Shown piece after piece: positions 17,052 through 24,654 of a stretch of 39,429 nt of DNA. The DNA comes from Actinomycetes bacterium. GTDB lineage: Bacteria > Actinomycetota > Acidimicrobiia > Acidimicrobiales > Palsa-688. Location of the stretch: contig JAJZIY010000029.1 of the NCBI GenBank assembly GCA_021828475.1, forward strand, positions 1-39,429, written 5' to 3'. A program made the position numbers and the translations under genes. The notes under the pieces were generated by a model. The model saw only the letters and a list, made by a program, of their open reading frames with translations, did not search any database and was not told the origin of the DNA. The stretch's first letter is position 1. Each line of letters begins with the position of its first letter.

Positions 17052-18235
17052 GATTCGCGCTCCACCACGTACACCGCGAGGTCAGCGAGAGCGCGTCGGG
17101 GCACGGCGCTGAGCCTTGCCCGCTCGAGAGAACCGAGGGCGGCGTCCAAGTGGGCCTTGGCTCTCGCCGCAGTCCACTCCCGCCCCCCGCAGGCCTCGAC
17201 CAGCCACGTCGCCCGGGTCACCTCGTCAGCCGACAGGGGCCGGCGCGCCTGGGGCGACCAGTCGGGGACCTCGGCCGCACCGGTTGCTCCCCGGTCGCGA
17301 AGGCCGTTGCCCTTGCCCTTGCCTTTGCCGTTGTTGTTGTTCTTGTGGACCTCGGTGGCTGCCACCGGCACCATGGCCTCGTCGGGCTCGGCTGTTGCAT
17401 CGTCGGACGGACCGAAGAGGATTGACTCGAGCTCACGAGCCTCATCGTCCCCGGCCCCGAGGGCGGCGACAATGGGCATCGACTTCTTGCGCTGGCGGAT
17501 GTCGTTGCCAGACGGTTTACCCGTTGTCGCCGGGTCGCCCCATATCCCGAGCAGGTCGTCCACCGCCTGGAACGCCACGCCAAGGTGGCGGCCGAAGTCC
17601 CTCAGGGCCGCCACCGTCGCCGGCGCGGCACCGGCCAGGATCGCCCCTATGGAGGCGGCCGACCCGAGCAGGGCACCGGTCTTGGCCGTCGACATCGCCA
17701 TGCACTCCTCGACGCTCACCGACCTGCGACGCTCGAACGCCAGGTCGTCCGCCTGGCCGGCGATCATCTCCGCCGTGGCGCTGCCAAGGGCTGCAGCGGC
17801 GGCCGGAGCGTGCGGGCTGGGCACCGACAGGAGCCACTCGGTGGCGAGCGTCGACAGGGCGTCCCCGGCCAGCAGTGCCACCGAGGGGCCCCAGACTGTC
17901 CACACGGTCGGCCGGTGCCGCCGTTCCCGGTCGCCGTCCATGAGGTCGTCGTGGATGAGCGAGAAGTTGTGGACAAGCTCGACGGCTGCTCCTCCGGGGG
18001 CGCCGATCTCGGGCGCCGCCCATGCGGATTGCGCCGAGAGCATGGCGAGCGCTGGCCGTATGCCCTTACCTCCCGGGACCTCGACGGGCGTGCCGTCGGC
18101 GGCGGCCCACCCCAGGTGGTAGTTCACCACCTCGCGGATGCTAGGTACGAGTGTCGCCACAGCCTCCCGCATCAGGGGATGGGTGATGTCGCGGGCCTTG
18201 TCGAGGACCTCGGCAACCGCGGTCGTGGGTTTCAC
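17048..18235 (-). CDS. Polyprenyl diphosphate synthase with low-complexity insertion
   Basis: The 395-residue protein is a trans-isoprenyl diphosphate synthase. The first aspartate-rich motif is DDLMD (Asp96, Asp97, Asp100) after LIHDD. The second begins at Asp226-Asp227 in FQAVDDLLGIWGD. GGKGIRPAL holds the diphosphate-binding Arg60. In Streptomyces hopanoid clusters a similar synthase lies beside shc and probably supplies farnesyl diphosphate for HpnC/D; chain length cannot be read here. Between SILFGP (about 276) and LSADEV (about 334) there is an insertion of about 55 residues that includes four asparagines and a GKGKGKGNG run, unlike most family members. The GTG start overlaps the hpnE stop by 4 nt and has AGGAGGT 4-5 nt upstream. 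A longer frame to 18670 reads through hpnE and is rejected. Confidence 0.9.
   Translation of the reverse strand: MKPTTAVAEVLDKARDITHPLMREAVATLVPSIREVVNYHLGWAAADGTPVEVPGGKGIRPALAMLSAQSAWAAPEIGAPGGAAVELVHNFSLIHDDLMDGDRERRHRPTVWTVWGPSVALLAGDALSTLATEWLLSVPSPHAPAAAAALGSATAEMIAGQADDLAFERRRSVSVEECMAMSTAKTGALLGSAASIGAILAGAAPATVAALRDFGRHLGVAFQAVDDLLGIWGDPATTGKPSGNDIRQRKKSMPIVAALGAGDDEARELESILFGPSDDATAEPDEAMVPVAATEVHKNNNNGKGKGKGNGLRDRGATGAAEVPDWSPQARRPLSADEVTRATWLVEACGGREWTAARAKAHLDAALGSLERARLSAVPRRALADLAVYVVERES
17303..17341 (-). repeat. Low-complexity tract coding for Asn and Gly-Lys runs
   Basis: On the coding strand this tract consists of AAC and GGC/AAG repeats that encode residues 299-311 of the polyprenyl synthase (NNNN, then alternating Gly-Lys). 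Simple triplet and 6-nt repeats like this are prone to slippage, so length variation between strains is expected. Confidence 0.75.
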
Positions 18236-19647
18236 TGGACCTCCTGAACTGTTGCCGGCTGTGTCCATGGGCCCGGTGCCGGCTGCGAACCGGGCCCTGC
18301 TGTTCTCGTTGCCGCCAGGGCCACGCGGGCTCCGGCCAAACCGCTGCGTACCGCCCCCTCCATCGTGGGCGGCCACCCCGTGGAGGTCCACGCCCCCGCC
18401 AACGCCAGCCCCCTCAGCCGGGTGCGGGAGGGCTCCCGGTGGCCCGAGCTCCCGGGCTCGGCCCGGAAAGTGGCGTGGTGCTCGCGCGTCACCAGGGTGG
18501 AGAGCACCCGTGCCTCCGCCACCCGGGGGAACATCCGGCCCAACGCCTCCACGGCCTGGTGCCCGAGCTGGTCTCGCCGGCCGCCGATGTACTCGTCGGC
18601 GCCCGACACGGACACCGCGAGGTACTGACCGCGCCCCGCTCCCGAGGCCTCCGTACGGTCGAAGACCCACTGGGCCATGCCTTCCCCGGCCGCAAAGGAC
18701 AGGTCGGTCACCTTGCGGTCGAAGTGGACGTGGACGTTGACTATGGGCGAACTACCCAAACGGGCTGGTTCCGAATGCAGCGCACCGGCCGGCAGCACGT
18801 CCTCGACGCAGTAGTGGGGCAGGGCGACCACGACGGCTTCGGCGGTGAGCTCGCCCGTCGCGGTCCGCACGACGAAACGGGCGCCCCCGCCGGCCTCGCC
18901 GGCCGCGCCGGCGGGGTGCAGGGGGGTGACGGCCTGCACCTGTTCGCCCTTGTGCACGGCAACGCCCGCCTTGGCAAGCGCCGCCTCGCCCCGGGCACCG
19001 TGCAGCTGCCCGAGAGGCACGGTGCTCCAACCGATGTCGCCGGCCGAGGCGTCGGTGAGCAGGCCGGCCTGGAAGACCTTGGCCGCCATGGCCAGCGACG
19101 CCTGGCTGGAGGGCAGGTTGACCGTCGCCAGGCAGATGAGCTCCCAGAGGTGCGAGATGGCAGCCGGGCCCTGGTGGTGGCGGACCAGCCAGTGCTCGAA
19201 GGTCTCCTCGTCCAGGGACGGGTCGTCCAGGTCGAGGCGGCCCAGGGCGGCGGCGGCAAGGCCTATGCGGGCGCGCTCCGCCCACGGCACCAGGCTGTAG
19301 GAGAGGAGGCTGCGCGCCAGGTGGAGGGGTGCCACGACCCGGTCGCGCCGGATGACCGCCGTCCGGCCGTTGCGGACGACCGCCACGTCGAGACGGTCCT
19401 GTATGTGCACGTCGCCGGCCGAACCGACGCGGTCGAGGAAGTCGAGGTAGGCGGTGCAACAGCGCAGGAAGACGTGTTGGCCGTTGTCCATCGTCAGCCC
19501 GTCGTGGGTGAACGACCATGTGAGGCCCCCCAGCCTGGTCCGCTTCTCGAGCAGGGTGACCCGGGCACCGCTGTCGGCGCACCTCAGCGCTGCTGCCATG
19601 CCGGCCAGGCCTGCGCCGACGACCACGATCTCGGGGGCAGCGCTCAT
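18232..19647 (-). CDS. hpnE: Hydroxysqualene dehydroxylase HpnE (FAD-dependent)
   Basis: The 471-residue flavoprotein starts with the dinucleotide-binding fold VVVGAGLAGMAAALRCADSGARV, an acidic LLEK strand end and RLGGLTWSF, as in the phytoene desaturase/amine oxidase superfamily. The GLTMDNGQHVFLRCC segment and a C-terminal LAGAWTSTGWPPTMEGAVRSG FAD segment are typical of squalene-associated HpnE, which reduces hydroxysqualene to squalene. The ATG overlaps the hpnD stop by 4 nt (ATGA), which decides the start against the longer open frame to 19848. Its stop overlaps the start of the polyprenyl synthase gene. With HpnC and HpnD it forms the three-enzyme bacterial route to squalene. Confidence 0.94.
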   Translation of the reverse strand: MSAAPEIVVVGAGLAGMAAALRCADSGARVTLLEKRTRLGGLTWSFTHDGLTMDNGQHVFLRCCTAYLDFLDRVGSAGDVHIQDRLDVAVVRNGRTAVIRRDRVVAPLHLARSLLSYSLVPWAERARIGLAAAALGRLDLDDPSLDEETFEHWLVRHHQGPAAISHLWELICLATVNLPSSQASLAMAAKVFQAGLLTDASAGDIGWSTVPLGQLHGARGEAALAKAGVAVHKGEQVQAVTPLHPAGAAGEAGGGARFVVRTATGELTAEAVVVALPHYCVEDVLPAGALHSEPARLGSSPIVNVHVHFDRKVTDLSFAAGEGMAQWVFDRTEASGAGRGQYLAVSVSGADEYIGGRRDQLGHQAVEALGRMFPRVAEARVLSTLVTREHHATFRAEPGSSGHREPSRTRLRGLALAGAWTSTGWPPTMEGAVRSGLAGARVALAATRTAGPGSQPAPGPWTQPATVQEVQ

Positions 19648-20567
19648 GCTGCCACCCCCCGCCTGAGGGCTCTGGCCGCCACCCTGGCCTTCTCGAGCAC
19701 GGGCAACGACAGCCGACCGGTCAGGGGTGCGTCGGGGCGGGCGCGTATGCGGTCGAGCAGGTGGCGGTAGATCCCGGCCATGGCGGCCGTGCAGGCCCGG
19801 CTGCGCTGGTCGAGAAGCGACAGCAGTGGTAGGCCGCGCTCGTACCACTCGGCGGCGCGGGCGCTCTCGAAGCAGATCAGGGCCATCAGGTCCTCCCTGC
19901 TGCCCTCCAGGCGGGGGCCCACCCCGAAGCGCTCCCGGTCGACCCGTGGCAGGTAGACCCGGCCCATCACCTCGAGATCCTCCTTCACGTCGCGCAGGAT
20001 GTTGGTCAACTGCAGGGCCACTCCGAGGGCGTCAGCGAGGGGGGCCGCCAGAGCGTCGTCGGTGCTGCCGTAGATGGCCAGCGACAACCGCCCGATGGTG
20101 CCGGCAACGCGGCGGCAGTACTCGACGAGGTCGTCCATCGTCTCGTAGCCACGGCCCTGCACGTCCCATTCGCAGCCTTCGACGAGCTCGGAAAGTGCCT
20201 CCAGGGGCAACGGGAAGTGGCGCGCGGCATCGGCCAAGGCCAGCAGGACGGGGTCCCCTGGGGGGACGACGGCACCGGGCCGGCCCGCCAGGGAGCCCTC
20301 CAGCGTCCGCAGAGTGCTCCTGATCCCCGCCAGGGTGGCGAGGCGGCCGTCCTGGCCGCCGGGCGCCTCAGCGGCCGTCCCTGTCGCGCTCACGCCCGTC
20401 GTGTCGTCGCCCGCATCGTCGACGCGGCGGGCCATGGCGTAGAGAGCACACATTGCGTGCCGCTTCTGGGGGGGCAGCAGCCTTATCCCGTAGTAGAAAT
20501 TGCGGGCCTGCGACCGGGTGATCTGCTCGCAGTGGCGGTAGGCGAGGGTGATGGCGGGCTCGCTCAT
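19644..20567 (-). CDS. hpnD: Presqualene diphosphate synthase HpnD
   Basis: The 307-residue protein belongs to the squalene/phytoene synthase family. The two aspartate-rich motifs are DDAGDD in YAMARRVDDAGDD and DVKED in LTNILRDVKED, followed by GRVYLPRVD. Early residues RSQARNFYYGIRLLPPQKR match HpnD, which condenses two farnesyl diphosphates to presqualene diphosphate. A short Gly/Ala/Thr-rich insertion follows the first motif (about residues 55-75). The ATG overlaps the hpnC stop by 4 nt (ATGA). HpnD is told from HpnC by the canonical DDxxD, the NILRD motif and its place second in the operon. Confidence 0.93.
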   Translation of the reverse strand: MSEPAITLAYRHCEQITRSQARNFYYGIRLLPPQKRHAMCALYAMARRVDDAGDDTTGVSATGTAAEAPGGQDGRLATLAGIRSTLRTLEGSLAGRPGAVVPPGDPVLLALADAARHFPLPLEALSELVEGCEWDVQGRGYETMDDLVEYCRRVAGTIGRLSLAIYGSTDDALAAPLADALGVALQLTNILRDVKEDLEVMGRVYLPRVDRERFGVGPRLEGSREDLMALICFESARAAEWYERGLPLLSLLDQRSRACTAAMAGIYRHLLDRIRARPDAPLTGRLSLPVLEKARVAARALRRGVAA

Positions 20568-21514
20568 CGTGGCTCGCCCCGGTGACTGCCGGCCCTGGCC
20601 TTGCCGGTCATCAGGTGCAGGAAGTGGGAGGTGAACCGCTTGGGCGCCGGACGGGCCGTGTCGGCGTAGATGTCGAAGTCGAGCTCGGCCAGCGCGTCCA
20701 GGGCCGCATGGCCCCCTGCCACGAAACCGGCGACGGCCAGCCCGAGGCGGCCCTTCAGGCTGGCGACGAGCGGCGTACCCTCTTCGAGGAGCAAGCGGGC
20801 GCGCCCGCACTCGAAGGCCAGGAGTGCCCGGCACTCGGCCGACGCGCCCCCCGGCGCACCGCGGCGGTTGCGGTGGGTGTAGTCGGCGGGCGGTGGCACG
20901 AGCTGGTCCGGGGCTACGCCGAAACGGGCCATGTCGTGCTCGGGGATGTAGACGCGGCCGACGATGGCGTCCTCGGCGACGTCCTGCCAGTGCTCGACCA
21001 GTTGCAGACCGGTGCAGATGGCGTCGGACCACGCCACCCGCTCGGGTGTCGAGGTCCCGAAAACAGCGAGGACCATCCGGCCGACGGGGTTGGCCGACAG
21101 GGCGCAGTAGCCGCGCAGCTCATCGAAAGTGCCGTAGCGCTCGAGTACCTGGTCCTGGCGGTTGGCCTGCACCAGGTCGAGGAGGGGCTGCACGGGCAGG
21201 CCGCGGCCCTCGACGGCGCCGGCGATGGCTGCTATCAGGGGGTGGAGGTCGGCGGGAGGGGTACCGGCCAGTGTGCTCGTGAGCTGGTTCTCGACCAGGT
21301 CCAGGGCGGCCAGGCGGTCGCCTGCGTAGTTGTCGCCGATCTCGTCGACCAGGCGTGCCCAGCCGTAGAGCGCCATGACGTCCTCGCGCACGCCGGGAGG
21401 CAGCAGGCGCGACGCTACGGGGAAGTTCTCCCCTCCCGCCCGGCCCAGGACCATGTGCGGCGGAGGCAGTTGCGCGGCGGCGGGCCCGGGTGCCCGTAGC
21501 GCTGATGCCGTCAT
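20564..21514 (-). CDS. hpnC: Hydroxysqualene synthase HpnC
   Basis: This 316-residue squalene/phytoene synthase homologue has VDEIGD as first acidic motif and EHWQDVAED with GRVYIPEHDM as second. The ENFPVASRLLPPGVREDVMALYGWARLVDEIGD start is typical of HpnC, which converts presqualene diphosphate to hydroxysqualene. It is the first gene of the tightly overlapping hopanoid operon. The ATG at 21514 has a good GGGGGAGG ribosome site 3-4 nt upstream. The 205-bp region before it holds a TAAGAT -10 box and a palindrome likely to be an operator, so this is the probable promoter of the entire operon. Confidence 0.93.
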   Translation of the reverse strand: MTASALRAPGPAAAQLPPPHMVLGRAGGENFPVASRLLPPGVREDVMALYGWARLVDEIGDNYAGDRLAALDLVENQLTSTLAGTPPADLHPLIAAIAGAVEGRGLPVQPLLDLVQANRQDQVLERYGTFDELRGYCALSANPVGRMVLAVFGTSTPERVAWSDAICTGLQLVEHWQDVAEDAIVGRVYIPEHDMARFGVAPDQLVPPPADYTHRNRRGAPGGASAECRALLAFECGRARLLLEEGTPLVASLKGRLGLAVAGFVAGGHAALDALAELDFDIYADTARPAPKRFTSHFLHLMTGKARAGSHRGEPR

Positions 21515-21574
21515 CGCCTCCCCCTCACTGTGTGCTCGGGCCTGGGCACTGGAGCCGCAATGGTGCAAACTCGC

Positions 21575-21593
21575 TGACCCACCGGTCATCTTA
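21575..21593 (-). promoter_or_regulatory. Candidate operator (TGACC-N4-GGTCA) abutting a -10 box upstream of hpnC
   Basis: Bases 21575-21588 form a perfect 5-bp inverted repeat TGACC-CACC-GGTCA. On the minus strand a TAAGAT (TANNNT) -10 box occupies 21593-21588, sharing one base with the palindrome. The palindrome would then cover the transcription start and block RNA polymerase when bound. The form is typical of TetR-family operators. The MerR-TetR regulator gene lies immediately upstream. No clear -35 is visible. Confidence 0.55.
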
Positions 21594-21719
21594 GGCACCT
21601 GCCGGGCCGAGGGCAGATTTTTCCAAGGCCCGTAATGCCGCCGAAAGGGCCGCGCACATCGCCGGCCGGCGCGCCCGATTGCACCCACCCGCTGCCATAG
21701 CGCATTAGTCGGGCCGATG

Positions 21720-22508
21720 TCAGGCCGTTGGGCCGTCCACCCATTCGGGCCCGACCGCCCATCGCAGCACTGTGGCGAACGCGGCCTCGATGACCTGGAG
21801 GCCGGCCGGGACCGGGTCCTCGGACAGGGGCCGCCCGGCCGCCTCGGCCAGCGTGCGCAGGACCCGGGCTGCCAGGTGCTGGCTCGGGGGGTCGCCGCGC
21901 GCGGCCCGGGCGCCGAGCTCAAGCAGGATCGGCATCGCCCGGGCCACGTGCGCGCCGAAGAGGAGGGCCGCCCTCGCCGGGTCCCGTCCCAGCCCCTCTG
22001 CCCCGCCCAGCTCGGCTACGGTGCGGGCGAAACGCTCGGCCGTGTCCTCGCACAGGTCCTCCACGACCGCGGTGAAGAGGGCCTCCTTGGACTGGAAATA
22101 CCGGTAGACGCTGCCCTTGGCCACCCCAGCCGCAGCCGCTATCTCACTCACCGTGACCGCTGTGTAGCCCTTGGGAGCGGAGAAAAGGGTGAAGGCCGCC
22201 TCCAGCAGCCGCGACTGAGGGCCGTCGCAACCGTCTCGGTGGGCAGGAGGCTCACGCCCCTCCATGACCGCCGGCAGTACCTCCTTGATCTCCGAGAGGG
22301 ACAGACCTTGTTCTTCGCGGAGCAGCCGGATGTGCTGTAGTGCCTCCAGGTCGCCTTCGCTGTAGTGGAAACGGCCGCGGTGCGCCTCGCCGGGGCCGAG
22401 CTGGCCCGTGGCCAACAGGCCCGCTCGCCGGTAGTGGTGGACGGTGCTGGCCGGCACTCCCGAACGGGCGACGAGCTCGCCGAGCGTCAGTCCCGTACCA
22501 GTGGCCAT
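21720..22508 (-). CDS. Dual-HTH transcriptional regulator: MerR domain fused to TetR domain
   Basis: The 262-residue protein has two DNA-binding heads. Residues 7-80 are a MerR-type winged helix (LTLGELVARSGVPASTVHHY, then RFHYSEGDLEALQHIRLLREEQGLSLSEIKEVL). Residues 98-145 are a TetR N-terminal HTH (SRLLEAAFTLFSAPKGYTAV, then SEIAAAAGVAKGSVYRYFQSK). The remainder, about 150-262, is a helical TetR-like ligand or dimerisation region. The ligand is unknown. The ATG is 21 nt after the aldehyde dehydrogenase stop, so the two are probably cotranscribed; no strong ribosome site is seen. It sits directly upstream of hpnC, whose promoter carries a TetR-like palindrome, so control of hopanoid synthesis is a reasonable inference. 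Confidence 0.88.
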   Translation of the reverse strand: MATGTGLTLGELVARSGVPASTVHHYRRAGLLATGQLGPGEAHRGRFHYSEGDLEALQHIRLLREEQGLSLSEIKEVLPAVMEGREPPAHRDGCDGPQSRLLEAAFTLFSAPKGYTAVTVSEIAAAAGVAKGSVYRYFQSKEALFTAVVEDLCEDTAERFARTVAELGGAEGLGRDPARAALLFGAHVARAMPILLELGARAARGDPPSQHLAARVLRTLAEAAGRPLSEDPVPAGLQVIEAAFATVLRWAVGPEWVDGPTA

Positions 22509-22529
22509 GTGAGCAAAGCTACGCCGCCG

Positions 22530-23900
22530 TCACGCTGCTCTGCGGAGCACCCAGCGCTTGAAGCGGCTGTAGGGAGGGTAGACGAGGGGGACTTCTGCTC
22601 TTGGCCGCTTCACGAGCACGGCCTTGCGGTGGCTGAAGGTCTCGAACCCGGCGCGACCGTGGTAGGCGCCCATACCGCTGGCACCCACCCCTCCGAAGGG
22701 CAGTTCGGGCACGGCCAGCTGCAAGGCGTTGTGGTTGACGCACACCGAGCCCGAGGACGTCTCCTCGACGATGCGGCGCACGAGCGCGTCGTCGGTCGTG
22801 TAGACGTAGACGGCCAGGGGCTTGTCAGCCGAACGAAGCCGGTGCAGGACGTCGTCGATCTCCTCGTAGACGAGCACCGGCAGGACCGGGCCGAAGATCT
22901 CCTCCTCCATCAGGGGGTCGTCCCAGCCGATGGCTTCTACCAGGGTAGGGGCGACGTAGCGCCGCTGCGCATCGATCTGACCCCCGAAGGCTGTGCGGCC
23001 CCGTGTCCTGGCCAGCAGCGACGCCAGGCGATCGAAATGGGCGTCGTTGACGATGCGGGCGAAGTCGGCGCTGGCGGAAGGGTCGGGGCCGAAGAAGCGG
23101 GCCACCTGAGCCTTCAGGGCCTCGACCAGCTCATCTGCCCGCTCGGCGTGGACGACCAGGTAGTCGGGCCCTACGCACGTCTGGCCGCCGTTCAGGAACT
23201 TGCCCCAAGCCAGGCGCCGGGCGGCCGCCGGCACGTCGGCGGAGCGGTCGACGATGGCGGGGTTCTTGCCACCCAGCTCGAGGGTGACCGGGGTCAGGTG
23301 CTCGGCCGCCGCCCGCATCACCAGTCGGCCGACCCTGCCGCCGCCGGTGAAGAAGACGTGGTCCCAGCGCTGGGCCAGGAGCTGCTCGGCCACCGGCGGC
23401 CCGCCCTGCACCACGGCCAGGGCCCGCTCGTCCACGTAGCGGGGGAGCAGGCGGGCCAGCTCGGCTGAGGTCGCCGGTGCCAGCTCGGACGGTTTGGCTG
23501 CCACAGCGTTGCCGGCGGCGAGAGCGAAGGCAGCCGGGAGCACCAGGCAGCGGACCGGGTAGTTCCAGGGGCCGAGTACGAGGACGGCTCCGAGGGGTTC
23601 CGGCACCGTACTGGCCCGTCCGGGCTGCAGCTGCCACGGCACCCTCACGCGCGAGGGTGCTGCCCAGCGGTCCAGGTGACGGTCGACGTAGTCGATGTCC
23701 CGGCGCACGGCGGCGACGTCGGTGAGCCAGGCCTCCACGGCCGGCTTGCCCATGTCGTCGGCCATGGCGCGCGTCAGCGGGCCTGATTGTTCTCTCAGGA
23801 GCCGGGAAAGTTGGCGCAACTGCTGGTGGCGCCAAGGCAGGGGTGCCGTGGTCCGGCTCGAAACGCTCTCACGGAGCCGCCCGGCAAGCTCGTAGCTCAT
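22530..23900 (-). CDS. Aldehyde dehydrogenase (class 3-like)
   Basis: The 456-residue protein is an NAD(P)-dependent aldehyde dehydrogenase that oxidises an aldehyde to a carboxylate. It shows GPWNYPV, AAKPSELAP, FTGGGRVG, catalytic Glu208 in LELGGKNP, nucleophile Cys242 in NGGQTCVGPDY, and EEEIFGPVLPV. The shorter length and the C-terminal SHRKAVLVKRPR, then YPPYSRFKRWVLRR, resemble class 3 fatty-aldehyde dehydrogenases, whose C-termini often contact membranes. A long-chain or isoprenoid aldehyde substrate is possible but not shown. It lies 21 nt upstream of the MerR-TetR regulator gene on the same strand. The ATG start is the first in frame and gives a normal N-terminus. Confidence 0.9.
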   Translation of the reverse strand: MSYELAGRLRESVSSRTTAPLPWRHQQLRQLSRLLREQSGPLTRAMADDMGKPAVEAWLTDVAAVRRDIDYVDRHLDRWAAPSRVRVPWQLQPGRASTVPEPLGAVLVLGPWNYPVRCLVLPAAFALAAGNAVAAKPSELAPATSAELARLLPRYVDERALAVVQGGPPVAEQLLAQRWDHVFFTGGGRVGRLVMRAAAEHLTPVTLELGGKNPAIVDRSADVPAAARRLAWGKFLNGGQTCVGPDYLVVHAERADELVEALKAQVARFFGPDPSASADFARIVNDAHFDRLASLLARTRGRTAFGGQIDAQRRYVAPTLVEAIGWDDPLMEEEIFGPVLPVLVYEEIDDVLHRLRSADKPLAVYVYTTDDALVRRIVEETSSGSVCVNHNALQLAVPELPFGGVGASGMGAYHGRAGFETFSHRKAVLVKRPRAEVPLVYPPYSRFKRWVLRRAA

Positions 23901-24025
23901 CGCGCCATCATTGCCCGTCCTGCCGCCGTGTTGCCTGTCCGTGCCGAACGCCTCCGGACCGGTCGTAGTTCCGCGAGACCCCCGGCTGCCGTCGCCCCGG
24001 CTGCCGGAGGGCTGTGCAGGCGCTC

Positions 24026-24535
24026 CTAGGTGCGGATGCCGAGCTCGTCGATGCGGCTGCGCATCGCGTGCTCGTCACGCTCGAAGACCCGGGCCAGGGC
24101 CCGGACGTCCTCGGCCCGGATGGTGATCAGGCGACCGTTGAAGTCGCCCCGTTGTATCTGGATCATGCCTATGTAGCGCCGTAGCACTTCGCGCTCCGGT
24201 GCGTCGAGGTGCTCCAGGCGGGACAGGTCGATGGTGATGGGGCCCGTCCCGGGAGCTGCCGGGGCCCGTGCGTCGCTCCCGAAGTCGATCTCGGGCGTCA
24301 TCTTGGGCAGGAGCTGGTCGACGGGCACGCCGTAGAGACGGGCCAGGCGCTGCAGGCGGAGCACTGAGATGATCCTCTCGCCTCGCTCGTAGGCACCCAG
24401 CACCGAAGCCTTGAACTCCCGATCGGACTGCTCCTCGACGGCCTGCAGGGACAAGCCCTGCTGGCGTCTGATGTTGCGGAGCCGCTCGCCTACGTGACGT
24501 GCGTAGGCGGGGGTCATCTCCTCGGTCATGGTCAT
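24026..24535 (-). CDS. bldD: BldD-like c-di-GMP-responsive transcriptional regulator
   Basis: The 169-residue protein matches BldD of Streptomyces along its length. It has an XRE-type HTH at about residues 12-75 (VGERLRNIRRQQGLSLQAVEEQSDREFKASVLGAYERGER), a short linker, and a C-terminal domain with the c-di-GMP signature RGD-x8-RxxD at Arg129-Gly130-Asp131 and Arg140-Ala-Glu-Asp143. In Streptomyces a c-di-GMP tetramer joins two BldD C-terminal domains to allow repression of development genes. A general role as a c-di-GMP-dependent global regulator is inferred here. The start at 24535 (or 24529, two codons on) follows the open frame; the ribosome site is weak. The longer frame to 25582 only runs antisense-like through glgX. 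An inverted repeat upstream may serve autoregulation. Confidence 0.88.
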   Translation of the reverse strand: MTMTEEMTPAYARHVGERLRNIRRQQGLSLQAVEEQSDREFKASVLGAYERGERIISVLRLQRLARLYGVPVDQLLPKMTPEIDFGSDARAPAAPGTGPITIDLSRLEHLDAPEREVLRRYIGMIQIQRGDFNGRLITIRAEDVRALARVFERDEHAMRSRIDELGIRT

Positions 24536-24594
24536 TGTTGGTGTTCCATGTCTTCTCAGCGGCCTCCCCAGAACATTGTTAAGTGACAACACGA

Positions 24595-24615
24595 AGAGTA
24601 GCCAAAAACGGCTAC
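24595..24615 (-). promoter_or_regulatory. Inverted repeat and possible -10 box upstream of bldD
   Basis: GTAGCC (24598-24603) and GGCTAC (24610-24615) form perfect 6-bp arms around 6 nt. On the minus strand a TACTCT (TANNNT) -10 candidate occupies 24600-24595 and overlaps the arm. The position about 60 nt before the bldD start fits an operator in the promoter. It does not clearly match the published BldD consensus. Confidence 0.35.
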
Positions 24616-24654
24616 GCAAAGTAGTGATGCTGCGGGTGCCCGCCCTGTGGATTT

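Noticed and set aside
18236..18670. 5' extension of the polyprenyl synthase frame to 18670
   Set aside because: It lies entirely inside hpnE in another frame with shadow composition. The GTG at 18235 has AGGAGGT upstream and overlaps the hpnE stop.
23957..23964. Palindrome GACCGGTC upstream of the aldehyde dehydrogenase gene as a second regulator operator
   Set aside because: Its half-sites have no spacer, unlike TGACC-N4-GGTCA before hpnC, and an 8-bp GC-rich palindrome is expected by chance.
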